14,213 nucleotides of DNA from positions 1-14,213 of the forward strand of contig NZ_JASLCN010000393.1 of the NCBI RefSeq assembly GCF_030151805.1, written 5' to 3'. Both the position numbers and the translations under genes were made by a program. Source of the stretch: Fluviicola sp. (GTDB lineage Bacteria; Bacteroidota; Bacteroidia; Flavobacteriales_D; Crocinitomicaceae). Positions 1 through 7,851 of this stretch are shown here, piece by piece. Every line of letters starts with the position of its first letter. Positions within the stretch are counted from its first letter, which is position 1. Below the pieces are notes generated by a model. The model did not search any database. It was not told the origin of the DNA and saw nothing but the letters and a program-made list of their open reading frames with translations.

Positions 1-1040
1 CAGATACTCAACCAAACAGCCATGATCCGTGCCACGGACATTAACTGATTCCACTCTTCTCCCAAAAGAGAAACAACCATTTTGGTCGGGATCAGGTAAA
101 TGACAGCCAAAGGAACCAAAGCCATTAAAGCCAATTGCCCTGCAAATCGCTTGTACACCTGAAGCAAATGATTCGAATCAGCGCTCTCAGAAACTTTGGA
201 AAAGAAAACCTGGGAAAAGGAGATGGAAATGACTCCGAAACCTGCCGACAAATAAGCCATCGAAACTCCCAGCAAACCGGCAATATCTTTCCCGAAATAA
301 CTGATAAACAAATTCAGATACGTTAAGTTGATCAAGCTATTGACAAATACTCCCGGAGTTGTAAAAAAAACATATTGTTTGTTGGTCTTCACCAATTCAT
401 TGCTTGTTTTATTCCGGATTAAACGAAGTGCTTTGAAATCTTTTTTCAAAAAGCGCCAGACCAAATAAGATGCGGAAAAGAAAAAGCCCAGCAATCTTCC
501 CAGTAACAAGCCTGCATAATTTGATCCCAGATAACCTAAAACAAGTTTGACGGTTTCAGCAAAGGAAGTTTGAACAACTTTTGAGGATGAAATGGTTTTG
601 AATTGCTGTTTCCGATTGAACCAATAGGTCAAAATATCATTCGTTCCCACCAGGAAAACGTACAAGGGCAGCAAGAACAAATAATTAGCCAGTTTGGGTT
701 CGTTGTAATAGATACTTAACTCATTTTTGAACAGCAGCACAATGATCAATGACAGGAGTGTCATAACACCAGTTATTTTTAGTGCTGCAAATGCCACATT
801 AATGGCATTTCTGATGGTTCTTTGAACAACAATGGCAAATTCCATTTTTAAGCAGGCAATTCCGGAAAACACCTCGCACATGGAAATAAAAACTGCCAGA
901 ATTCCGAAATCGGCTGGTTTATAGAAGTATTTCTGAAGAATCGGGAGCATCAGAAAAGGCAGGATTTGCGAAATGACTGATCCGGTTAAGAGGATGAACA
1001 CATTTTGCGCAAACGGCGACTTTTTAATGTTTATTTTCAT
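1..1040 (-). CDS. Wzx-type polysaccharide flippase, C-terminus cut by window edge
   Basis: I translated the minus strand by hand from the ATG at 1040-1038 and found 346 codons without a stop, running off position 1, so the gene is 3'-truncated only by the window. The product begins MKINIKKSPFAQNVFILLTG and is a chain of hydrophobic helices. Its early part (about residues 36-75) resembles the polysaccharide transport (PST/MOP) family pattern in which a proline-rich helix end is followed by DFGILAVF and then KMEFAIVV. Such proteins flip undecaprenyl-linked repeat units across the inner membrane. The ATG lies inside the upstream ligase gene, a 17-nt overlap that suggests translational coupling, and AAGGA sits about 10 nt ahead as a possible ribosome site. 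Membership of the family is fairly sure; the sugar substrate cannot be told. Confidence 0.85.
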   Translation of the reverse strand, partial: MKINIKKSPFAQNVFILLTGSVISQILPFLMLPILQKYFYKPADFGILAVFISMCEVFSGIACLKMEFAIVVQRTIRNAINVAFAALKITGVMTLLSLIIVLLFKNELSIYYNEPKLANYLFLLPLYVFLVGTNDILTYWFNRKQQFKTISSSKVVQTSFAETVKLVLGYLGSNYAGLLLGRLLGFFFSASYLVWRFLKKDFKALRLIRNKTSNELVKTNKQYVFFTTPGVFVNSLINLTYLNLFISYFGKDIAGLLGVSMAYLSAGFGVISISFSQVFFSKVSESADSNHLLQVYKRFAGQLALMALVPLAVIYLIPTKMVVSLLGEEWNQLMSVARIMAVWLSI

Positions 1041-2907
1041 TCAGTTCTTTCCTTGACTCCATTAATTCATTTGCGAATACTAACACCAATACTACCAAAA
1101 ACCAATTGATCGGGAGTGACAAAAACGTTGAATTTGCATTTCCCATAAAAACCAACGTTACGAGCAACCACAAAACTAAAAAATGTTTCTCATCCCACAA
1201 TCCCCTTTTGAGTGCGCAAAGCAAAATATAGATGATCCAGATGAAGACCGACATCAGTAGGGCAAAGATAAAAACGCCATATTGAGATAATATTTCTATG
1301 ATAAAGTTATGTGCTCCTACTACACCATTATCCGGATATTTGTTCAATTTCAATACATTACTTGCCTGAAAACCACCGGCTCCCAAACCCATATAATTCG
1401 ATCTTTTTAAATAATCCAATCCATTCAATAACAAGTTTTTCCGGACAGAATTACTCCCCAAAGCTTCCATTAGTACAATATTATCCAGTTTTTGATTCTT
1501 CTTTGAATAAAGAAAGGTTTTTACCTTTCCTCCTTTCAATAAGAGTTCTCCGGTACCTGCATCGGCAGAAATGACACCCAGATCTGTCAAAACAAATTTT
1601 TTCGTATCAGAATCCGGTTCCGAAAGAATAACTTCCTTATATCCGTTAAAAGGATACTTATATGGATTCCCTGGCAACAAGACAATGATAAATAAACCAA
1701 TACAGGAAACCAATCCAATGATATAATACTTCTCAAACCGGTATGACACCAGGTAAACCGCAATCAACCCGGCAAATATCAAAAACAGCAACATAATCAG
1801 GCGGCCATTGTTTCCCATAAAGAGGGTTTTACTCAATTCCGGCTGAATCCGTTTCAATTGTAACTCTACACTATCGTTATTGAGCAATTTCAAATACGCT
1901 TTATGCTCGATGGCAAATACTCTGTCCGGCTTCATCGAACTATCCGGCTGTTTTAAAACAGCTTTACTCATTAGCAGGGTGTTTCCCTCTTCTTTCACCC
2001 GAAGATTCAATTGTTCGCATAAAGAGACATAAACCCGACTGGTGTTTTCATGCTCATAAAATTGAAATTCGGTGTTTGATTCCAGAAATTGCACTTCCGA
2101 ATAAATCACAAAGGAATTGAAACCCACAATCAGCAAAATGATTATGCGTTGTTTTCTGCTGAATGATAGGGGAATTTTTGACCTGATGTTTTTAAAAACC
2201 AATAAAAAAAGAGTCATCACAAGCAGTAAAAACATGCATAAAACTCCTAAACGGGATTCCGTTAAAAGTAAAAAATCCAACGCAACCAGTATCATGGCAA
2301 CATTCAATAAGACATTCCTGTTTTGGAGCAGAAAATATCCTGAAAGGACCATAGAAATACAGAAATAAATTCCTAAAATATTTTGATTAATGAATGTGAA
2401 AATGGGAATAAAATTGGTCTTGTGAAAAGCTCCCAATTCTGCCAGTTTCTGAAGATATTCGCCTTCGAAATGTCGCTGTGTGAGCATTTCAAATAACAGA
2501 AATCCAATAACAGCTATGAAACTGGTAATCCAGATCTTTTCCAATGCCCGTTTAAATGTACTTTCAGTGCGGGAGAAAGAAAGAAAAACAACATACGTTG
2601 CCAAACCTACTCCTAAATAAAACAACTCTTTGATTCCGTACAAAAGCAATGGGGTCCAAAGCAGTGAAATTGCCCCATAAAGAACCCAAATCAGGAAAAC
2701 ATAAAAGACATATTTTGAAAAGCGATTGGTATAGCAAACCAGTTGTTTTGTCGCCAACAGGTAAATTCCTGCCAATGTCAAAACAAAACGATAAGCGGAA
2801 AACTCAACTCCTCCAACATGACCGATAACCATGTGACTTCCGCCAATCAGGGTAAAAATCAATAAAAAAATAAATACGAAGTTTAATTTAGAGGTGTTTG
2901 CAATCAT
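1024..2907 (-). CDS. O-antigen ligase/polymerase family membrane protein with large split insertion
   Basis: The 627-residue product is a polytopic membrane protein of the Wzy/WaaL (Wzy_C) class, which either polymerises lipid-linked repeat units or ligates polymer to an acceptor on the periplasmic face. The family signature is near the C-terminus: GLGAGGF (about 507-513), then GAHNFIIEILSQYG (about 531-544), giving the HNxxxE pattern, followed by more helices. About nine hydrophobic segments precede residue 270. The protein is much longer than the usual 400-450 residues because about 230 extra residues lie between the N-terminal helices and the signature: a charged block (about 271-368), two helices (about 369-388 and 393-412), and a second charged block (about 413-500). 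The start is an ATG with only an AT-rich leader. The next gene (flippase) overlaps its end by 17 nt. Polymerase versus ligase cannot be decided from sequence. Confidence 0.85.
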   Translation of the reverse strand: MIANTSKLNFVFIFLLIFTLIGGSHMVIGHVGGVEFSAYRFVLTLAGIYLLATKQLVCYTNRFSKYVFYVFLIWVLYGAISLLWTPLLLYGIKELFYLGVGLATYVVFLSFSRTESTFKRALEKIWITSFIAVIGFLLFEMLTQRHFEGEYLQKLAELGAFHKTNFIPIFTFINQNILGIYFCISMVLSGYFLLQNRNVLLNVAMILVALDFLLLTESRLGVLCMFLLLVMTLFLLVFKNIRSKIPLSFSRKQRIIILLIVGFNSFVIYSEVQFLESNTEFQFYEHENTSRVYVSLCEQLNLRVKEEGNTLLMSKAVLKQPDSSMKPDRVFAIEHKAYLKLLNNDSVELQLKRIQPELSKTLFMGNNGRLIMLLFLIFAGLIAVYLVSYRFEKYYIIGLVSCIGLFIIVLLPGNPYKYPFNGYKEVILSEPDSDTKKFVLTDLGVISADAGTGELLLKGGKVKTFLYSKKNQKLDNIVLMEALGSNSVRKNLLLNGLDYLKRSNYMGLGAGGFQASNVLKLNKYPDNGVVGAHNFIIEILSQYGVFIFALLMSVFIWIIYILLCALKRGLWDEKHFLVLWLLVTLVFMGNANSTFLSLPINWFLVVLVLVFANELMESRKELNENKH

Positions 2908-3110
2908 ATAATTGTAAAATGGATATTCTTTTTACTTTTCTGAGGCAGGTTACATCTATAGAACGTACTTTTCTCAAAATAGTTGGAATATTCCTGTGTT
3001 TTTTTTCAATTTTCATGCAAAAAATAAGGATTCCGGACGGTAAAAAATTTTGTTTCACCGCTCAGAGTAAGCAATGTCAATAATTGAAATACGCAAAAAA
3101 ATAATTTCCT

Positions 3111-4112
3111 TTATGACTTTGACTGTAACACATGGCGCAGGTATTCCTCAATTCCTTCTTCGAATGTGTACACAGGTTTATAGTCGAGGTATTGCTCTAT
3201 TTTGGCAGTTGATGCCAATGAATCTTTGATATCTCCTTTTCTCGGCGGGCCGTAAGTAATTGTATTTTGAGGTGTTTCTCCCAAAGATCTCAACCCTTCT
3301 TCAAGACCATCAATCACGTTATTCAAGGTCAAACTGCGACCGCAAGCCACATTGTAAACCTGACCGAAAGCGGGTTCGTTTTCAGAGATCAAAGAAAGCA
3401 GGTTTGCATGAACGGCATTACGCACGTAAGTGAAATCACGGGATTGCTCTCCGTCACCGTTGACAACAATTTCACCGCCCTGAAGCATTTTATCCAGAAA
3501 CTTTGGAATGGCAGCCGCGTAAACTCCATTCGGGTTCTGATACGGTCCGAATACATTGAAATAACGCAATCCGATGGTTTCCATTCCATGGAGTTGATGG
3601 TACACACGACCGTATTCCTCGTTTAGCTGCTTGGTAGCGGCGTAAGGAGAAAGTACATTCCCTTCTTCCCCTTCATGTTTCGGAGACGCAAGAGAATCAC
3701 CGTATACGGAAGACGAACTGGCATAAACGAAGCGCTTCACATGTGCCGTTTTGGCTTCATGTAAAATCGTCAGGAAGCCGGTTGCATTGACCCGGTGCGT
3801 ATTCAAAGGAAACTCAATCGAGCGGGGAACTGAACCCAAAGCTGCCTGGTTGGAGATTGCATCTACTTCTTTCAGCAATTCGCGGTAATCTTCCGGATTG
3901 CAGATATCTCCTTTTATGAAACGGAATTTGTCGTATTGCAACAATCTGTCGATGTTCGACTGAAGTCCCGTTTCCAAATTATCCAAAACAATAACAGAGG
4001 CACCTATTTTTAATAGAGCCTCTGTCAAATTTGAACCGATAAATCCGGCGCCGCCGGTTACCAGTATGGTTTTATTTTTTAATCTATCAGATATCAGCTG
4101 AACTTGATCCAT
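3111..4112 (-). CDS. WbpP-like UDP-N-acetylhexosamine 4-epimerase (extended SDR)
   Basis: A 333-residue NAD-dependent epimerase/dehydratase, full length for the family and soluble. The Rossmann motif is GGAGFIG (20-26) with an acidic residue after strand 2 (VLDN, about 42-45). The catalytic set is the serine run at 132-134 and YAATK (Tyr157, Lys161). The segments IGLRYFNVFG (180-189), NPNGVYAA (193-200) and NGDGEQSRDFTYV (218-230) match, from memory, the WbpP/WbgU/TviC branch that interconverts UDP-GlcNAc and UDP-GalNAc or their uronic acids. It acts in the cytoplasm, supplying nucleotide sugar for surface polysaccharide. Its ATG is only 2 nt after the rny stop, so it is probably co-transcribed and perhaps translationally coupled with rny. 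The exact substrate (GlcNAc versus GlcNAcA, versus plain Glc) is inferred. Confidence 0.88.
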   Translation of the reverse strand: MDQVQLISDRLKNKTILVTGGAGFIGSNLTEALLKIGASVIVLDNLETGLQSNIDRLLQYDKFRFIKGDICNPEDYRELLKEVDAISNQAALGSVPRSIEFPLNTHRVNATGFLTILHEAKTAHVKRFVYASSSSVYGDSLASPKHEGEEGNVLSPYAATKQLNEEYGRVYHQLHGMETIGLRYFNVFGPYQNPNGVYAAAIPKFLDKMLQGGEIVVNGDGEQSRDFTYVRNAVHANLLSLISENEPAFGQVYNVACGRSLTLNNVIDGLEEGLRSLGETPQNTITYGPPRKGDIKDSLASTAKIEQYLDYKPVYTFEEGIEEYLRHVLQSKS

Positions 4113-4114
4113 AA

Positions 4115-5650
4115 CTACTTCGCGTAATTCACGGAACGTTTTTCACGGATCACGGTTACTTTTACCTGACCGGGATATGTCATTTCCGTTTGAATTTTCT
4201 GAGAAATTGCAAATGAAAGCTCATCCGCACGTAAATCTGTTACTTTTTCACTTTCAACCAACACGCGCAATTCACGTCCGGCCTGGATAGCGTATGCAGA
4301 ATTCACTCCGTCATAAGACAAGGCAAGGTTTTCCAGGTCTTTGATTCGCTTGATGTAAGATTCAACCACTTCACGTCTTGCTCCCGGTCTTGCTCCTGAA
4401 ATGGAGTCACAGATCTGAACAATCGGTGAAATCAACGTCGTCATTTCAATTTCGTCGTGGTGAGCTCCGATCGCGTTCAATACGTCTGGTTTTTCACCAA
4501 ACTTCTCAGCGATTTTCATTCCCAGGATAGCATGCGGTAATTCTGGCTCTTCGTCCGGAACTTTACCGATATCGTGTAATAATCCGGCGCGTTTTGCCAC
4601 CTTCACATTCATTCCCAATTCTGCTGCCATAATCGCGCATAGGTTTGCTACTTCGCGGCTATGCTGCAATAAGTTTTGTCCGTAAGACGAACGGTATTTC
4701 ATACGTCCGACCATACGAATCAATTCCGGGTGCAAACCATGGATTCCCAAATCGATACAGGTTCTTCTTCCTGTTTCTGCGATTTCTTCTTCCAGTGATT
4801 TTTTCGTTTTAGCAACAACTTCTTCGATACGAGCCGGGTGAATACGTCCGTCCGAAACCAGTTGGTGCAATGCCAATCGTGCGATTTCTCTTCTGACAGG
4901 ATCAAAACAAGAAAGAATAATTGCTTCAGGAGTATCATCTACAATGATTTCCACTCCGGTTGCTGCTTCAAGTGCGCGGATATTTCGTCCTTCACGACCA
5001 ATGATTCTTCCCTTTACTTCATCGGAATCGATGTTGAATACGGAAACCGCATTTTCAACTGCCTGTTCAGAAGCCACACGCTGGATTGTTTGAATCACAA
5101 TCCGTTTTGCTTCTTTGTTTGCATTCAACTTCGCTTCTTCGGTAATTTCCTTGATATGTGACATTGCTGCTGTTCTCGCTTCATCTTTCAAAGATTCCAT
5201 CAATAGATTTTTGGCTTCCTCGATTGACATTCCGGTAATCTTTGTCAACTCAGCAACACGTTTCTGGTGCATTTTCTCCAATTCCTGGTGGCGCGTTTCA
5301 TTCGCTTCAATCTTGGTTGTCAATTCACTCTGTAAACGTTCTGTATCTTTTTCTTTTCTGGATACTTCTTCGATTTTTTGAGTCAGTGATTTTTCTTTGC
5401 TTTTCACCCGATCCTCCGTCGACTGTATGCGTCTTTCACGATCTTTTACAGCTTCTTCATGCTCTTCTTTCAATTTCAGGAAGCGTTCTTTTGCCTGAAG
5501 AATCTTATCTTTTTTCATTGCTTCTCCTTCCAGATCAGCTTCTTTCAAGATTTGTTCTTTTCTTTTCTTAAGCATTGTATTCTGGATAATGAAAGTAGCG
5601 ATACCACCACCTATTAACCCGATCAATGCTCCAATAATTACATTTACCAT
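4115..5650 (-). CDS. rny: Ribonuclease Y
   Basis: The 511-residue product has the full RNase Y architecture. A single N-terminal membrane helix (about 3-22, rich in Gly/Ile) is followed by a long charged coiled coil (about 27-200), a KH RNA-binding domain with the GREG loop (218-221) in KGRIIGREGRNIRALE, and an HD phosphohydrolase domain with the HD pair in LLHDIGK (His359-Asp360) and AHHDE further on. Rny is a membrane-anchored endoribonuclease that starts mRNA decay. All key residues are present and the length is normal. The ATG follows a hairpin with T-tract by only 12 nt, and no good Shine-Dalgarno sequence is visible. zapA lies upstream, and the epimerase follows after 2 nt. Confidence 0.97.
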   Translation of the reverse strand: MVNVIIGALIGLIGGGIATFIIQNTMLKKRKEQILKEADLEGEAMKKDKILQAKERFLKLKEEHEEAVKDRERRIQSTEDRVKSKEKSLTQKIEEVSRKEKDTERLQSELTTKIEANETRHQELEKMHQKRVAELTKITGMSIEEAKNLLMESLKDEARTAAMSHIKEITEEAKLNANKEAKRIVIQTIQRVASEQAVENAVSVFNIDSDEVKGRIIGREGRNIRALEAATGVEIIVDDTPEAIILSCFDPVRREIARLALHQLVSDGRIHPARIEEVVAKTKKSLEEEIAETGRRTCIDLGIHGLHPELIRMVGRMKYRSSYGQNLLQHSREVANLCAIMAAELGMNVKVAKRAGLLHDIGKVPDEEPELPHAILGMKIAEKFGEKPDVLNAIGAHHDEIEMTTLISPIVQICDSISGARPGARREVVESYIKRIKDLENLALSYDGVNSAYAIQAGRELRVLVESEKVTDLRADELSFAISQKIQTEMTYPGQVKVTVIREKRSVNYAK

Positions 5651-5662
5651 AGTTTCTTAAAT

Positions 5663-5706
5663 AAAAAAATCCCACTGCTTACGAGGATGTTACGTAAACA
5701 AGTGAG
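5663..5706 (-). terminator. Strong hairpin with T-tract between zapA and rny
   Basis: On the minus strand the arms CTCACTTGTTTACG (5706-5693) and CGTAAGCAGTGGG (5683-5671) pair over 13 positions with one bulged T and two G-U pairs. They enclose a 9-nt loop, and a run of seven T follows after one A (5669-5663). This is the classic shape of an intrinsic terminator for transcripts coming from zapA. Its oddity is position: the T-tract ends 12 nt before the rny ATG, so a transcript stopped here would not include rny. It may therefore act as an attenuator or processing site, or mark the 3' end of a small RNA. Confidence 0.75.
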
Positions 5707-5722
5707 AAAAAGACTTGCGTAT

Positions 5723-5738
5723 CCCGATAGTTATCGGG
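5723..5738. repeat. Palindrome CCCGATA-GT-TATCGGG
   Basis: A perfect inverted repeat with 7-bp arms and a 2-bp centre lies 4 nt downstream of the zapA stop codon. From memory, near-identical CCCGATAGCTATCGGG palindromes are scattered through many Bacteroidetes genomes, but I cannot verify this here. Only one copy was seen in this window. It is not followed closely by a T-run, so it is a poor terminator by itself. It may be a dispersed intergenic element or a protein-binding site. Confidence 0.55.
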
Positions 5739-5742
5739 GCAA

Positions 5743-6039
5743 TCAATTCAATGCATCCAAATCATCAGAAAGCGCTTTCAAAGCTGCTGTGGCTTCCGAA
5801 TAATCAGCTGGGGGAGCAGGCGCATTTGCAACCGGTGCTTTCCCACCTCGTGTAGACAATTGCAGGGCAGTCATTGCCAGCAAGTCTTGCATATCGCGAA
5901 CAGCAAAGTTATCTTGAAGTTGTTTGATTGCTTTATTAATATCTTCAGCAGCACGTTGTACCTTTTCCACTTCCGATTCCTGGACAGTTAAAGGATACGT
6001 GCGGCCTGCAACCACTACTTTTAAAGACACCTTACTCAT
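5743..6039 (-). CDS. zapA: Cell division protein ZapA
   Basis: A 98-residue protein of the ZapA family, which binds FtsZ in the cytoplasm and bundles its filaments at the division ring. The family features are an N-terminal beta region with the pattern V.VAGRTYPL (about 8-18), then a helix beginning around EVEKVQRAAEDINKAI (about 23-38), and MQDLLAMTALQLS (about 50-62). The C-terminal tail (about 66-98) is Ala/Pro-rich followed by a short helix. The ATG overlaps the end of the upstream coiled-coil gene by 8 nt (ATGAGTAA shared), which indicates translational coupling. A palindrome and a hairpin terminator lie between it and rny. Confidence 0.92.
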   Translation of the reverse strand: MSKVSLKVVVAGRTYPLTVQESEVEKVQRAAEDINKAIKQLQDNFAVRDMQDLLAMTALQLSTRGGKAPVANAPAPPADYSEATAALKALSDDLDALN

Positions 6040-6343
6040 TCGTTATTTTTAATTGTTGAATGCAGAAATCAATCTCTTTCACAAGTACGTCGATCTCAAC
6101 TCCATTGGTCGAAACAGGCGGCACTTGAACTTGTTCACGCACTTGGCTTAATTCTGTTTTCAGATTTTGGAGCTCATCCTCCATCATCTTTTTCTGGTTT
6201 TGAAACTCAGAAATCTCAGCATTAAGACGATTAATTTCATCTGTCATAGAACGAACGCGCTCTCTTTCAGCCACCAACGATTGGTGTAACTGACGAGATT
6301 TCGCGCCAATTTGTTCAATTAAAGATTTCAACTCAGACGTCAT
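6032..6343 (-). CDS. Small coiled-coil protein upstream of ZapA
   Basis: A 103-residue soluble protein. From about residue 15 to 75 it is almost entirely charged heptad-like sequence (for example MTDEINRLNAEISEFQNQKK), predicting a long coiled coil. The last part (about 80-103) is less regular. I see no catalytic motif. It is the first gene after a well-formed promoter and shares 8 nt with zapA, so the two proteins are almost certainly made together. A role in cell division as a ZapB-like partner is plausible from size, shape and position, but this is inference; no residue-level match to ZapB was established. Confidence 0.85.
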   Translation of the reverse strand: MTSELKSLIEQIGAKSRQLHQSLVAERERVRSMTDEINRLNAEISEFQNQKKMMEDELQNLKTELSQVREQVQVPPVSTNGVEIDVLVKEIDFCIQQLKITNE

Positions 6344-6359
6344 CCAATAAGCGTTTGTA

Positions 6360-6389
6360 CAAAAATAACAGGTAAAACCAATTCTACAA
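6360..6389 (-). promoter_or_regulatory. Bacteroidetes-type promoter for the coiled-coil/zapA group
   Basis: On the minus strand TATTTTTG (6367-6360) fits the Bacteroidetes -7 consensus TAnnTTTG exactly. A TTG (6389-6387) lies 19 nt upstream, matching the -33 element and its normal spacing. The box ends 16 nt before the ATG at 6343, so the expected leader is only about 10 nt. This is the best complete promoter in the window and separates the housekeeping group from the polysaccharide genes upstream. Confidence 0.75.
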
Positions 6390-6554
6390 CAATTTTATGG
6401 GAAGTTGTGAACACTTTTTTGGCGATACCCCCAAAATCGGTTCAACCCCAAGCATTTTAAACAGATCAATTCCACTAAAATAAAAATCAAGCATATACTG
6501 CCAAGTATTTTCTTACTTCTAAAACTTAGATTGGCAATTCTATTCAGCACGATT

Positions 6555-7808
6555 TTAAACAACCTCTGATTGAGCGTTCTTTTCCTGATTTTGAAGGTAA
6601 GCGGTAAACAGGCAAAAAAGCAGTACGTAAAATACGATCCCGCTTTGCCGTTGAAACATGGATTCAAAAAGACAATTGAATGCCAGGCTAAGAGTCAGCC
6701 AGAATAAGGGGGCAAAACGATATTTCCTCGCCATGTTAAAATAACAGACAAAGATGGCACCGAAAATCAGGAGTCCGATCACTCCTATCTCAACAGCAAC
6801 CTGCAAAAACTGATTGTGCGGATTGTATTTCAAATCGGCATAATCGTCCAGGTTTTTATCTCTTAATCTCTTTCCCAGCTTATCATCGAAATTTGCTGTG
6901 CCGGATCCCATCGGATGTTCCAAAAATTCTTGTGTTGAAACAGTCCACATCAATAACCTGGTTTGGTTTCCGGATGGATTTGTTCTTATTTTTTCAAAAA
7001 CGGAATTTGGATTTTGAACATATGCTTTCGCATCTCTTAAGGTCTCATCAACCTCGATCTCAACATGGATGTTTCCATAATAAGCTCCGATAGGAATCAG
7101 CGGCAAGAATGCTAAAACGATAAAAAACCAAACTTTCGGAAGCTTTTGGTAAAAGTATCTGATGAACAGCACACCAATCACAATCAAAAAGAAGAGCAGT
7201 GATGCAAAGGAAAAACAAAACAATAAATTGACACAGGTAAGCAAGAAATATGCTCCAAGCGTCCAGGAATTGAAGAATTTCCAGTTTCTCTTCGCTCCTT
7301 CTCTCACCATCAGGAGTGCAATCGTAATAAATGCCGCAAAATAAGTCGGGTGATGGATGTATGAATACTGAGAACTTCCGAAACTATTATTGAAGTCGTG
7401 TGTCAGTTGATAAATCTGAATTCCGTGAATGACGGATAAAATGGTCAATACGATTGTTCCCAGTACCAAACCCAGTGTAATGATCCGTAGGTTTATCGGG
7501 CGCTGAAACCGAAAAGAAAATAATACCGGAAAAATGACCAATACCATTTTTTTCTCCAGATATCCCAATGCATCCGGAAGATGATTCGTGAAAAACACTC
7601 CTACAGCATATGCCAAATAAAGCAAAACAAAAGTCAGTAAAACCGGTGAAAAGACAAATTTCATCTGCTTTCGGAGAACCTGAACAGCAGTGAAAATGAT
7701 CAATAAAATAACGAAAAGACTAATTGATTTCGGAGCAAAACAAAAGCATGTTAAAGCTCCAGCTAACAAATATTCGTACCAATTTTCCGAACTGCTTTTC
7801 AAATTCAT
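6555..7808 (-). CDS. O-antigen ligase/polymerase family membrane protein
   Basis: A 417-residue polytopic membrane protein of normal length for the Wzy_C/WaaL class, with about ten to twelve hydrophobic segments. Family landmarks are HHPTYFAAF (about 152-160), a large loop of about 100 residues (about 240-340), and inside it HPMGSGTANF (about 298-307) and YNPHNQFLQVAVEIG (about 328-342), the HNxxL signature. It would act at the periplasmic side of the inner membrane, joining lipid-linked glycan units or transferring glycan to an acceptor. It lies 43 nt behind the GT4 gene, in the same direction, as the last gene of the upstream polysaccharide group. No clear terminator follows it. Polymerase versus ligase is undecided. 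Confidence 0.85.
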   Translation of the reverse strand: MNLKSSSENWYEYLLAGALTCFCFAPKSISLFVILLIIFTAVQVLRKQMKFVFSPVLLTFVLLYLAYAVGVFFTNHLPDALGYLEKKMVLVIFPVLFSFRFQRPINLRIITLGLVLGTIVLTILSVIHGIQIYQLTHDFNNSFGSSQYSYIHHPTYFAAFITIALLMVREGAKRNWKFFNSWTLGAYFLLTCVNLLFCFSFASLLFFLIVIGVLFIRYFYQKLPKVWFFIVLAFLPLIPIGAYYGNIHVEIEVDETLRDAKAYVQNPNSVFEKIRTNPSGNQTRLLMWTVSTQEFLEHPMGSGTANFDDKLGKRLRDKNLDDYADLKYNPHNQFLQVAVEIGVIGLLIFGAIFVCYFNMARKYRFAPLFWLTLSLAFNCLFESMFQRQSGIVFYVLLFCLFTAYLQNQEKNAQSEVV

Positions 7809-7851
7809 TAGATCACTTATTCAAATTAGGGGTTGATTATCTGAGAGCAAG

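Noticed and set aside
2908..3110. Possible promoter or small gene in the 203-nt gap before the long ligase gene
   Set aside because: The nearest boxes (TATTTTTTG, TATTTTG) have wrong spacing inside the consensus and no TTG at -33. The only open frame (plus strand 2898-3083) has no recognisable protein character, and no terminator hairpin was found.
3267..3626. Open frame of 119 codons on the plus strand inside the epimerase gene
   Set aside because: It is the antisense shadow of a clear SDR gene and has no recognisable domain.
4838..5571. Several plus-strand open frames opposite rny
   Set aside because: They are antisense to a full-length, motif-complete rny and read as low-complexity Ser/Leu/Phe-rich sequence typical of shadows of charged coiled coils.
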